Positions 10,591 to 21,239 of a DNA stretch of 64,000 nt are shown one piece after another. The DNA is from Brassica napus (lineage: Eukaryota; Streptophyta; Magnoliopsida; Brassicales; Brassicaceae): NCBI RefSeq assembly GCF_020379485.1, contig NC_063439.1, forward strand, positions 14,515,683-14,579,682, in the 5' to 3' direction. Positions within the stretch are counted from its first letter, which is position 1; each line of letters begins with the position of its first letter. Made by a program: the position numbers and the translations under genes. A model generated the notes under the pieces. It was not told the DNA's origin. It did no database searches and was given only the letters and a program-made list of their open reading frames with translations.

Positions 10591-13500
10591 CGATCGACAA
10601 ATATAGGTTGCCATCTATCGACAACCTTCAGTGCCTATCGATCGACGAGCACCTATTACCTACCGAGTGCAGATGCCAAAGATAGATGTTGCATGTCTTA
10701 ATGCACTTAGGCCCAAACCTAAACCTTCAGAAAACCCACTAGAGACCGTCTGGACACCTTCAAATGATGGAGAAGATCCTATGGAAGAGGATAGGGTTCC
10801 TACTGGAAGAACCCTAAGGAGAAGAAAGGAAAAAGTGGCGAAACATCTGAAGATGGGGGCTAATGAAAACAAAAAGGAAAATTTCTGAAAGAGAGTCTTC
10901 AGGATTCCTCTAGATAAGCCATTCGAAGAGGCTTATTATAGTCACAGATTGTGAATGTTCTTAAGAAAGACAAGGGAGAAACAAGAAGACATCAAGAGAA
11001 TGTTCTGTGAAGCTAGAGAAATGATGAGGATGAGGATTACATTGAAGAAGAAGAGTGATCCTGAGCAATTTGCAATACCATGCATGGTGAAGGGTATTGA
11101 ATTTCCACATGCCTTGTGAGACAAAGGAGCATCAGTCAGCATCCTACCTAGGGTAATGGTAGACCATCTGGGTCTGCAGGTGGAGCCTTCGCAGGAATTG
11201 TTCACTTTTGTGGATTGTTCCCAGAGGAACTCAGGAGGAATTGTGAGAGACCTAGAGGTGCAGATTGGTAATACCCTAGTTCCAGTTGATTTCTATGTTT
11301 TGGACATCAAGCTAAACTGGAACTCCTCTCTACTACTTGGGAGAGCCTTCTTGTCAACAGTGGGAGCAGTGTGCAACTTGCAAACCAACCAGTTGTGTCT
11401 AACACTCATAGATCCTAATGCCCACTATGACCCTATTCCAGTCAAGAAGCCACAGATGTCCTCCAGAAGAATCAGTGATCCAGGAATCATTGCAGCTTGC
11501 CACTGTGGAGCCGAGTACGAGACGGACTACTCTGCGTCGATCCAGAATCACACAGCAACATCGATCGACAGTGGCAATCATAAATCGACCGACAATCCCA
11601 AAGACGAATCGGTTGATGGTCGTCCAGATGATTGGGAGAACGACTACTACAACCCCACTATTGCTGCATACACCAGACAACACATGCATATAGAAGAGTA
11701 TGATGAAGACTATGAGGATGAAGGAGCTACTGAGTACAAAGTCATCCTTGATGAGGAGGATACACTTCTACATCATTCCTCTTGGAAAAGGAATGCACCA
11801 TCGATCGACATACCTGACTCACCATCGATTGATACTCAACCTCCTCAGAGAAACCGGAAATGAGCATTGACCGACATCGCCAACTACTCATCGATCGACG
11901 CAGAAGTGAACCGAGTGAGAGAGGGAGACTACTCGATTGGAAGTTGGGCAGATGATCACCATCACGAAAGCTATGCAGTAGATGAGCAAGGAGCATATGA
12001 ACTACATGAAGGTTTCACATATGAGGAACTTCTTAACATGCAAAGACGCGATGAAACAGATCAACATCGATCAGAAACTGCTTGGGGAAGAACACAATTC
12101 ACGCATCTGATCGATAGAGCACACCGTCCATCGATCGACAAAAATCCTTCAATATCGATCGACATAAATCCTTCAACATCAATCGCCACCCGCTCTAAAC
12201 CAAAAACCACTGTAAGCGAAAGAGATAAATTTAATGCCGAGTATCTAACTCTAGAAAAATTTGGTATTTTCAGGGACCCATATGGCCACGCAAGAGAAAT
12301 AGACGGACGTATACTGAATGTATCTCGAAAAGATATTGCAGACATCCTTCAGACAGCTAATGGAGCAGAAAATTTGTTCGTACATCAACGCAATATTGCA
12401 GAATACCAACAGAAGGATACAAAAGAGTTCTATGACGCAGCTGGTGGCATAGACAATAAATTCAAACTAAGGTCTCGCCATCCCACTCAAACATCTATCG
12501 ACGTTGACGTCCCAAAATCGGTCGACAGACAGCCATAATTCTGCAGAAGAGCTTTTGATTCCCACGGTACCATGAAATTCTATTGGGAAGAGAAGGATCA
12601 GTATGGAGACTACAGAGATGAACATGGATACGCCAGAGATCTAGATGGAAACACCATTCTTCTTCACAACATGGATATCAGAAGAGTTCTGGAGAGAGCT
12701 TCGAGAGATGAGCCAAGCTACATATGTCTTCCTGAATATGCTAACTTATTCTCACAGACTAAGCTGGTACCAGAGATCTACACCAAGGACGAGATCAATG
12801 ATATGTTCTATGGAGTCTGTGGAGAACAAAAGAAGAACAAAGAACCTTTCCAGATGAAACTTGATGGTGTCTACTATCCATTGAATGACAGTATCAGTTG
12901 GCTAACTACTTGCATGGAGGAGATGAAGCAAGACATAGCCAAAATTCAACATGCTACTGATGTTGCTCGATCTTCATCGATCGACAGATATTAACAGACA
13001 TCGATCGACGATAGTCACCGTAAATTGATCGACAATCAGATGCCAACATCGGTCGACGACAATCCACTACGCCCACATATGATGAAGTCTCAAGAATATT
13101 TTCGCACCAGGGAAGAAATAGATTAGTTAGTAGAAGGGGTCTATAAAGCTCTGAAAACTACAGAAGAGAGGCTTGATCGGAGATGTTATGACATATATTT
13201 CCCTATGGATCTAAACATTAGTGCTTTGGCTTCCAAGATTGAAGCTATAAAAGGGGAATTGGTGGAAATTCAGAGATACATTTCCTGTCGACCAGAAGCA
13301 TCGTCATCGATCGACAGACACAACCACAAATCGACCGACATTCATCATAGAACATCGGTCGACGATGCTACAAACCGATACCGGCTAGTACCAAAGATGA
13401 CATCAGACATGTCCGACAAACATTACCATGGAGAGGAGATCTCAGCTCACACTTACGCCACACTTAGAAGACATCAGTTTAACATTGAGAGTCTTGAAGA

Positions 13501-13657
13501 AAGATTGCAGAGGATTGAAAACACAACTGCAACAATGAAAGAAAAATGGCGTAGAGGGGATGAAGCTATGAGAGACTTCACTGGTACATGGTTCAACAAG
13601 CGCAAAGAAGATATGGATACTTGTTTTCCAACAAGTCCCAGCTTTCAAAATTACTAG
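10442..13657 (+). pseudogene. Broken gag(C-term)-protease-SID polyprotein of element A
   Basis: From 10631 to 13657 one reading frame is conserved, interrupted by stops at 10886, about 10952, 11116, 11861, 12536 and 12992 and others before 13205. The start, [12 protein letters not shown], matches the gag C-terminus of B and C. The protease region (about 10900-11470) reads VSILPRVMVDHLGL, but the catalytic triplet is DKG rather than the usual DTG, with a stop two codons earlier, so the enzyme is dead. Downstream, SID tripeptides and two copies of a YRDxxGxARxxDG motif (near 12270 and 12620) precede a coiled-coil-like tail (13205-13657). No RT, RNase H or integrase follows; the frame ends directly in untranslated sequence. 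Confidence 0.8.
10559..10587 (+). repeat. 29-base C homopolymer in coding remnant
   Basis: An uninterrupted C run falls within the gag C-terminal region of element A, where B and C have only short CCCACCC stretches. It encodes polyproline in one frame and is an obvious slippage site. Confidence 0.9.
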
Positions 13658-13703
13658 CCCATTCACCTCCTAAGTCAAGCTAAACGACTATAACAAAGCG
13701 CTC

Positions 13704-13721
13704 AGTGGGAGGCAACCCACT
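13704..13721 (+). promoter_or_regulatory. Conserved hairpin after the ORF end (element A)
   Basis: AGTGGGAGGCAACCCACT can form a 6-bp stem with an AGGCAA loop, about 45 bp after the last stop. The same hairpin lies at 37606-37623 in B and 45887-45904 in C. Such a GTGGGAGGCAACCCAC element is familiar from Athila-type retrotransposons of many plants; its function is not known to me. Confidence 0.75.
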
Positions 13722-14893
13722 ATTAGGTAAAATTTACTTAATTTTTATTGATATACTATTTATGTTGGTTTTAAATTACTGCAGGTTATAAAAAAAAAAA
13801 GAGATCCGAGTAGACGATTGCCGTAAGTATCGACCGACGAGAAGCTGCCGCCATCAATCGACATTGCATAACCTTCCGCGACCGATATCAACATCCTTAC
13901 ATCGGTCGACATCCATTCTGGTATGGTATATCGTTCTAACTTATTACATTGATTCCTTATGATTTAGTTATCACAATAACTCCGACTGAATTTACACTGG
14001 GGGCAGTGTAGTTTAAGTCTAGGGTGAGGTTTACTGATAGTAATTTATTTATGAGTCTTATTAAAACGTTTTTCAAAAAGTCTTATTGAGTCAAGAAGGG
14101 ATAATGAACTTATAGATTTTTGCTTGTTATGTAACCACTCTTTAGCACTCTTCCAGACTTATTGATTGTAGATAGTACTAAATATACTAAAGTGGATCAA
14201 CCTGTCAACTATTCACACTTGCTGAGATTGTTTGAAGGAACCAAAGCTGACCTCCAGCACTAAACTTGACACAACTGCTTGTTTTGGGACTTGGTATGCA
14301 TGGGATCGGATTCTTCAAACAAGTCTGGAAGGTAAAGCCTTGTGTAGATAGATTAATCACCCTTTCTCTCTCTATTTTCGAAATATAGATAATTTAAAAA
14401 CAAAATTATTAATAATATTATATATATTAGAGATTTATTAGGAAGTAATTCAAACATGACTTGGTGGCTACAACCATTAAGGCTTGCTTCATAAGAATTC
14501 AATAGGCAAAGGATTAGAACATGACTTTGTGGCTACCACCATTAAGGCTTGCTTCACAAATAATCCTAGGATTTAGGTCAAAAAGAAGTGAACAGGACTT
14601 GGTGGTAACCACCATTAAGGCTTGATTCATGGAAGCCTGTCAAATCCTTGTCAATGATCTTGCTAAATAAGGAGATTTTGACTAAGAGAGAAAATTAGTA
14701 GAGAGAGAGGATAGGAACTAATGTTTACCTGCAGGTCCAAATACTTGTTTCAAAGTCCTTGTATCATGTGATCGATACTCCCAAGGTAAAGCCTACACTT
14801 TTATTTATGCTAAAAAATGAGGTTGGTAGAGGGAAATGTCAGACAATATTTGCTAAGTTGTTGGCTAGATTAATTTGGATGCTAAGCTAGGAT
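13722..14893 (+). other. 3' untranslated region of element A
   Basis: Non-coding. It contains the pyrimidine-rich GCAGTGTAGTTTAAGTCTAG region also present in B and C in reverse. Three loose repeats of ACTTGGTGGCTACCACCATT followed by AAGGCTTG occur at 14455-14640. Confidence 0.6.
14455..14640 (+). repeat. Three degenerate repeats in the 3' UTR of A
   Basis: Units near 14458, 14521 and 14593 share GACTT, GTGGCTACCACCATTAAGG and a GCTTGxTTCA ending, spaced about 63-72 bp. Elements B and C have matching repeats at 36690-36870 and 44980-45140. Confidence 0.7.
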
Positions 14894-14898
14894 ATGGT

Positions 14899-16351
14899 TG
14901 ATGTTAGGAGTTTTCAAGGCTCCTAAGACAAATGTTGTAGTATAAAATATTGTCGAACCAGTTCTGAGGGATATCAAAGCACTGAGAATGCAAGTACTCA
15001 CTTAATCTAAGTGCAACCAATGATTTAGATGAGTTTTAAACTACTACTAATACTAGAAAGCAATAACAGAATGATACTTTCTTGACTAAGGGAAAAGAGA
15101 ACTCATGGGCATAGGGATTAGATCTTGGGTGATCAAGTATCAAACTAAGGATGGCAAATGATCAATCAAACTATCAGCCTTAAGCCTAGACACAATTCTA
15201 AGCAAGCTCTATGTCTAGATGAATGCTCATTTGCTAACATATCTCAAACATCAAATGTCTTTGGTTGAATAATATGAAAGCAATCATTACTAACAAGTCT
15301 ATTAGCTATCTTAGCACCTTTAACAACAAATGTCTTTGGCAAAGTATACTAAAAGCCTAGGAGAGTTGTCTCGGGCATTTCATCGAACACCTTTCGGGTG
15401 AGAAATGCCTAAGGATCAACAACTGAGTGGCCAACTCAGAAGATGCATTATGATTACTCTACTAGCAAGGAAATATGAATGATCTACACTAAAACATCCT
15501 AGCTCTAACCTAATCACCCTTAATCTCCCTAACCCATGAATTCAAAAGGTGATTACTCACTAATCTCCATGATTCCTCTTAAACCCATATTGGATTTTAG
15601 ATTAACCATGTAGAGAAATAGATAAGAAATCAACAAGAACACAAGATGAAAGCAATGAAATCTCAATCAAAAGAGGTTTTTTGATAGTTCTTCTCTAGAA
15701 AAGAGATTATCTTGCCTCCAATGGCTTACAAAAGTACTTAACTTAGGTTTAGAAAGTGTAAAACATCAAAACAAATGACCAAAAGGTCCCTGAAATAACA
15801 TAAAAATCGTCCAAGCAAAACACCCGGAGTGACCTGGCATAGTCGCTCCAGGAGGTCACTCCCGACGCGTTTTTTCGTGTCTCGGCGCGTCAAAACGCGA
15901 GTGACTTGAGCTGGTCGCTCTGGCTGGGAGTGACTTGAGGTAGTCGCTCTGGCTGGTCGCTCTGGCTGGGAGCGACCTCGGTAGGTCGCTCTGAGAGGTC
16001 ACTCTGCGATACTCGACCAGGATGGATATGCCTCTAGTAAATTGATCATAACTCCTTCATTACATCTCCAAATGACTTGAAACCACTTCCATTAGAAAGA
16101 TAACTCAATTTTCTGTGTCTCCACAAAATCTTAGCAACAGAAGATTTCTCTAACGGCTCCATCCATGCTCATCTTTCACCCCATTTTGGATCACAATGCT
16201 CCCAAACATCTCAAATCACTCCATGGCACACTCCAGCACCTAATAAGGACAATGAATGCAAAATGCAACCTAGACATGGCTAAATCCTAATCTATATGAT
16301 GAAAATGCTCATGGATGAATGGATAAAACAATGTAAATATGCAAGATATCA
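14899..16351 (-). mobile_element. Solo LTR H with ATGGT target duplication (1453 bp)
   Basis: On the plus strand it begins TGATGTTAGGAG and ends CAAGATATCA. It is flanked by ATGGT at 14894-14898 and 16352-16356. Removing it restores continuity with the homologous 3' UTR of elements B and C (GCTAAGCTAGGATAT then GTGCTTTTGTGATT). The minus strand starts TGATATC, as Athila LTRs do, so it is probably an Athila-type LTR in reverse. No internal sequence remains. Confidence 0.85.
15825..16015. repeat. GTCGCTCTGGCTGGGAGTGAC repeats in solo LTR H
   Basis: Short units around GGTCGCTC and GGAGTGACTTGAG, partly inverted (GAGCGACC against GGTCGCTC), recur about eight times in 190 bp. They resemble the palindrome arrays of other LTRs in size and CpG content but not in exact sequence. 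Confidence 0.7.
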
Positions 16352-16483
16352 ATGGTATAATGTGCTTTTGTGATTAGGACTTTTAAGATGTGGATTGCAA
16401 TATTGTAGAGGTTATGATTTTAAGTTTTAAATCATGTGAGTCCCTGCTGTTTTAAAACCTCTTTCAGAGAGACTGCCTGTTTA

Positions 16484-16505
16484 TTTTGCTTGAGGACAAG
16501 CAAAA
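16484..16505 (+). promoter_or_regulatory. Conserved hairpin before the polypurine tract (element A)
   Basis: TTTTGCTTG and CAAGCAAAA form a perfect 9-bp stem around an AGGA loop, ending about 10 bp before the polypurine tract. Identical hairpins occur at 36277-36298 (B) and 44554-44575 (C), at the same distance from the LTR. Confidence 0.8.
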
Positions 16506-16512
16506 GGGTAAT

Positions 16513-16526
16513 AAGTCTAGGGGAGT
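16513..16526 (+). promoter_or_regulatory. Polypurine tract of element A
   Basis: AAGTCTAGGGGAGT directly precedes the LTR start TGATATACC at 16527. Elements B and C have the equivalents GTCTGGGAGAGT and GTTTGGGGGAGT. Confidence 0.75.
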
Positions 16527-16711
16527 TGATATACCATGAATTTGACCCACTTCATCCATGGTTTATAGGTGTTTTTACTAAGAATTATTATATTATAGAG
16601 TCTATTTATTATATTTATAAGATCAGGAGTTATTTTGATATAATTGATGATTTTAGAGCATTATGGAGATATTTGGAGCAAACACCCGAGATGACCATCG
16701 AGCTCAACCAT

Positions 16712-17857
16712 TGTGGGAACCGAAATTCGCATTGTCGATTTCTGTCTAAATTAGGAAACTAGAAAAACCCTAATTTCCCAGAGGTCCCGAATATCTGCTA
16801 ATACCACACGCTAAGCAATCAGAACACGAGATAACAACGACAAAGTATAAAAATCGTAAAAAGAGAGCGAAGAGAAGTCTTATTCCGAGTTTGCGTATGA
16901 GCGTTTACAACAAGGTATAAGCCTAGGCTTGAGAGCTGTCGGCGAGATTCCTAGTTCTAGCAACTCTAAGAAGGATAAACCTAATTGAGTCGCAGCTCGA
17001 AATACCAAAAACGGAAAGTTCCCTAATTGCTCTTAGTGCTAAGTTTGCTCTGAAAAAGTCTCTCCCCATGCTTCTCGCCTAGGACTCCTTATATACTCGC
17101 TCCTAGGTCGGTTTATGCTTTTCTCCTTCTGCCCTTAAGCCGTCATAGCATAAAAATGGAGACATTCCATTTTTCCCGATCTTCGTAATTATTTTCAAAA
17201 TTTCGTATTTATCCGCGGAAACTTGACATTTATCCTTTCTTGCAAACCAAGCGTAAACCGTCTTACGGGCTGTTAGTTAAGAAATCATAAGTTGGGCCTC
17301 GAGTCATGTCTTAGGTCCTTTTGGCCCCTTTTGAGCCGAAGTGTTTATTCCGGCTTCTTTCGATAAAGAACGAACTTTCCGCAATTTTTCCGCAAAGTTT
17401 GATTGATGACTTCGAATGGCGGAAAACATGAAATGGGTTCGCTATGGTCTTCGGGAGATAGCATCGAAGGGTAGACGAGAATGCATGGACTCGCGTTGTA
17501 TCGACGTTTCGGAAGAGCTCGGTCGCTACGTAGCGACCAAGCTTGGCTCGAGCTTGGTTGCTATGTAGAAAGCAAGCTTGGCTCGAGCTCGGTCGCTACG
17601 TAGCGAGTGAGCTTGGCTCGAGCTTGGTCCCTACGTAGCGAGCGAGATTGGCTCGAGCTCGTCCAGTACGTAGCGACCGAGCGGGACGGATGATAGGTCG
17701 CTACGTAGCGACCGTGCGACCTTATTCGGGCTTTTCTCCGATGTTTCGTGTTTCCTCCGCAAATTTCTTCGTAAGAATGAATCTTTTCCGAAAAAGTATT
17801 TGTTGAAGTCAGTTCTTATTTTCTTCTTCGGATGTTTTGAGTTGTAACTTCGTCACA
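16712..17857 (-). mobile_element. Solo LTR I with ACCAT target duplication (1146 bp)
   Basis: On the plus strand it begins TGTGGGAACCGAAATTC and ends CTTCGTCACA. It is flanked by ACCAT at 16707-16711 and 17858-17862, and the match extends to CAACCAT. It belongs to the G/J/E LTR family but lacks the terminal segment ending in GACCCCAACA that the others have. It contains a reverse TATA box at 17088-17096 and a palindrome array. Confidence 0.8.
17516..17715. repeat. Palindrome array in solo LTR I
   Basis: About six units of the GGTCGCTACGTAGCGACC palindrome, several decayed on one arm (GCGAGTGAG, GTAGAAAGC). Spacers are GCTTGGCTCGAGCTC, themselves containing the CTCGAG palindrome. The array lies about 420 bp upstream of the LTR TATA box. 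Confidence 0.85.
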
Positions 17858-18994
17858 ACCATCGGTTGATATTGGAGAGGAATAATCGATCGATGTTCAT
17901 AACTTGACATCGATTGACAGCGAAGCACGCAGAAAGCCTGTTTGGTTACAGCCGACTTCAAGCCCAAGTCTTCACCAATTTACAAGATTACCCTTGACGA
18001 GTTTTAACCTAATTTTATAAGCTTTGCCACCATGTTAGAGGCAGAGTGTGCTTTTCTTGTTTTATTATTTTCACATTAAGGTTTTCTAGGATTTTGATAG
18101 ATCGGAGAGAAGATCCAAAGTTATAATTTGTGATTGGAACTTCATTAATATCTATTTACTATTCTAATCAAGTTTTCTTACCTAATTGCTGTTATGAATT
18201 GCTTAGCCATGTCAGAGTAGTTCCATTTTTAGATTTTAGGGTTTAAATAGGATAGGAGGGATTAGCCCTAACTGTAGATTGCTGAGTTGTGGTAATTTTC
18301 ATTAGGATTGTTCTTTAATGCATGTCTCTAGATTAGCTACCTAGAACTTGCCCTAGGATTGATACATAAAAGCGAAAGCTTCATTCTCATCTTGAAAACA
18401 TTCTAACAGAGCTAAGTTTCTTGCTATGAGTATGCCGAGAGCTGATCTAGTGAGCTTAGTAAGCTATCATTCAACCCGCACATAAAGCTTAACTAGAAGC
18501 GCGTCGATCGATATCATTTTTGAATAATCGATCGACGAAACGAAAGATGTATCGATCGATATCCCTATAGGATCATCGATCGACACTTTCTAATTTGTCG
18601 ACATACGATAGTTGAGATCATTAGATCTAGTTATAGACAAGTGTAAACATGCGAAAGCTGATAGACTTGTTGACTAAGTTGTTGAGCTTTACATTATCAT
18701 GCATGCAACTCATTAGGCATCTGTAGAATTATAATCCCAAGTTTTCTGAATAAAAACCCTAAGTCTAACTATTTCTTTTTTAAGCACAAAAACCTCAACC
18801 AATCAATTGAACAAGCACTTGTTCAATATAAAACTGCAATTTACATTTAAATCTCTAAAACCTTCTAGGTTAACAAATCATATTAGATTTATTAGGTTCC
18901 CTAGCTCCCTGTGAATTCGATCCCTAAGTACTACAACTCGACCTCTTAATTGAGAGAGTATAAATGACTCCTTAGGGTAATTTGACTGGTATCA

Positions 18995-19295
18995 GACTCC
19001 ATCCGTGAGAAGATGTGTGGTGATTGGGTCATTGTTGATAATTGTGAAGTACTGATAACTTATTGTGCTTGTTGTGAACTTATGATAGCCTAGATTGCAA
19101 CTTATGTATTATGAACAAATGAATGATGTATTAATCTTGTTTATTATCTAAGTATGATTGAATGAACCTCAAAACTCTGATAAATACTTAGAAAATTATT
19201 ACACTTGAATCGAGAGTAATGGAGTCAAACTGATTAGAAATGGTTAAGTAAGCCGCAGTCTAGTTGGATTCAGGAATCCAGGATCGGGTCTTACA
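18995..19295 (+). mobile_element. 5' LTR remnant of element D
   Basis: It ends GGATCGGGTCTTACA just before the primer site. The first bases, GACTCCATCCGTGAGAAG, closely match 59034-59052, so LTR sequence of the same family lies near the host gene. The left part was lost at the junction with element A. Confidence 0.7.
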
Positions 19296-19298
19296 AGT

Positions 19299-19310
19299 TG
19301 GTATCAGAGC
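19299..19310 (+). other. Primer-binding site, initiator tRNA-Met
   Basis: TGGTATCAGAGC, complementary to the 3' end of plant initiator tRNA-Met, lies 3 bp after the LTR end. Confidence 0.9.
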
Positions 19311-19669
19311 ACGCTTGATTCTAGGATTTGTTTGCGACCAGAGCGGTTGTTCCTATTTCATTTTCTTCTTCCTTGCCCTTCTTTCTTAGAAAGCACTCAC
19401 TGAGTTACTTACGGAATCTCAATGCATCCATTTATAAAAGTTCTGATAGGTTCTTAGTAGCAGTCAGCGACCTTTTCTTCTTTTACTTCACATAGCTTTT
19501 CGTCTCCTTGATAGCTGGAAGTTCTCCAAAAGTATTAAAAGCAGGAGGACTTTGTATACATTCTGCTGTTGAGACTCATGGTAAGGGTGTTCTTTCCTTG
19601 TGTTGATTGCTTGTTTGCATAATCTTAGGATTGGATTGAGGTTTTGGTTTCTGTTAAGAACTAACCCTT

Positions 19670-21092
19670 GTGTGTGTTGTGAATCCTAAGGGTACTAAGC
19701 GGAAGTGTAGGAAAGGAAAGGAGGCTGCTGGAGCATCCGGAAATGTTGAGGCTGATGGGGTCGATCTGACTCAAGTGTTGCCTACTCAGGTGTTGCCGAC
19801 CCAGACGGGTCTTGTCAACAATGAAACCGGATTGCGGCAGGGACCAATCCTTCAGAGTGAGGTTAATAGGGAGAATGCTGGTGATCATCGTGATCAGAAC
19901 CAGGAGGAGGAAGCTGAATCCTCCTACGCTGGTGATCAGACCGGTCTCAACGCGGCTGCAGACGATGGGACTGGGCAGGTCGATGAGGTTGTGGCAGAGC
20001 CATCCCTAAAGGATGTGCTGGATGCTATGAAGCTCATGGAAGCACAGCTGGTGACTTTTACTCAGGCGTTCACACCATTGGTGAACTCGTCCGTGGGCCA
20101 AGTTACTCCTCCGGTTCGTGTAGCCGCAAGGGCTGCTGGTGAGCGCACATGGCCAGTAGCTGAGGTTGTGGAGATCCACCCACCGGCTAGGCCAGTCGGG
20201 AAGGTGGATTACCTGAATGTGCTGGAGCACATCTCCAAGTTGGGGACAAAACACTTTGCTGGAAGTGTTGATCCTATTGAGGCCGATGAGTGGAGGAGCA
20301 GGTTGGTACGCAACTTTAGCTCAACTCGTTTCCCTGAGGAGTACTGGAAGGACATAGTTGTTCACTTCCTGGAAGGTGATGCACGAAATTGGTGGTTGGC
20401 GCTGGACAAGCGTACCAATGGCACCATTGAGCGTTTCACTGACTTTGAGGTTGAGTTCAACCACAAGTACTTTCCTTCTGAGGCGTGGGATCGTTTGGAG
20501 TCTAAGTTCTTGGAATTTACTCAAGGCCGCAAGACGGTCCGTGAGTACGAAGAGGAGTTCAACCGGCTCAGGAGGGTTGTGGGAAGGGAATTGGACGAGG
20601 AGGAGGTTCAGGTCCGTAGGTTCATCTGTGGCTTGAGGGCCAAACTTAGGACCTACTGCTCGGTCCGCACCTTCCATACTGTGTTTGAGTTGGTGGAGAG
20701 GAGGGCAAATGCTCGAGACTAACCTTGCTGAGGAAGCCAAGGTGAAGTCTAGAAGCCATGCCGCTCCTGGTGGATCTGATGGTTACCAGAAGAGAAAGAG
20801 GGACTCGGCCGAGGAGGGTAAAACCTCAAGTGGTAGGCCTGAGTGTCCCAAGTGCGGAAGACGCCATGGAGGCGAGTGCTTGAGAGCCATGGGTGCTTTT
20901 ACTCCTTGTGGCAAGATTGATCATGTGGCTCGGGACTGTCCGGGACCTGACCAGAGTCGGGGACAGGGCTCGAGTGGTGGTGGTTCCTTTCACTGCCATG
21001 GCTGTGGCAAGGCAGGACATCTCCGTAGAGATTGTCCCAAGTCACAGGGTGGTCAGGACAAGAGCCGTGGGGAAGCAAGCAAGCCGAGCTAG
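19670..21092 (+). pseudogene. gag of element D
   Basis: The frame 19670-20722 encodes an acidic N-terminus and then the retrotransposon gag domain (about residues 185-350), with the WWLALD and FxxEFNHKYFP segments typical of the family. A frameshift near 20700 moves to the frame ending at 21092. That frame carries two zinc-knuckle segments: one near 20890 with altered spacing (CGKIDHVARDC) and one intact CHGCGKAGHLRRDC near 20995. The upstream untranslated leader is about 360 bp. Gag would form the particle that packages the element's RNA. The frameshift and the in-frame break before protease show it is no longer functional. Confidence 0.8.
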
Positions 21093-21239
21093 AACCGGGG
21101 TCAGTCCTCCACACCAAGAGTGTACGAGGTGTCTAAGAACGCGGACGAGGCTGGACCGTTTAAGGCTATCACTGGTAATAACTCTTGATTTGTCTTTTCA
21201 ATTCAGTAGAATTGCATGGTATGGAACCTAGGATGGTTA

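Larger units (their letters stand above)
10442..18994 (+). mobile_element. Element A: 5'-truncated Athila-like retrotransposon
   Basis: Order on the plus strand: end of gag, protease, SID protein, 3' untranslated region, polypurine tract, 3' LTR. The 5' LTR, primer site and most of gag are missing, cut by the F' LTR at 10441. Two solo LTRs are inserted in it (14899-16351 and 16712-17857). The 3' LTR ends GGTATCA at 18994 and abuts LTR sequence of element D. The coding part matches elements B and C over its full length but is clearly more diverged than B and C are from each other. Confidence 0.8.
16527..18994 (+). mobile_element. 3' LTR of element A, split by a solo LTR
   Basis: Begins TGATATACCATG and ends GGTATCA. 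Without the inserted solo LTR and its duplication it is about 1317 bp, matching the 1292-1308 bp LTRs of B and C. ATCGATCGA motifs lie at 17887, 18503, 18531, 18550 and 18575. The terminal stretch with GATCCCTAAGTACTACAAC is the reverse complement of the starts of LTRs 1-3. Confidence 0.8.
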
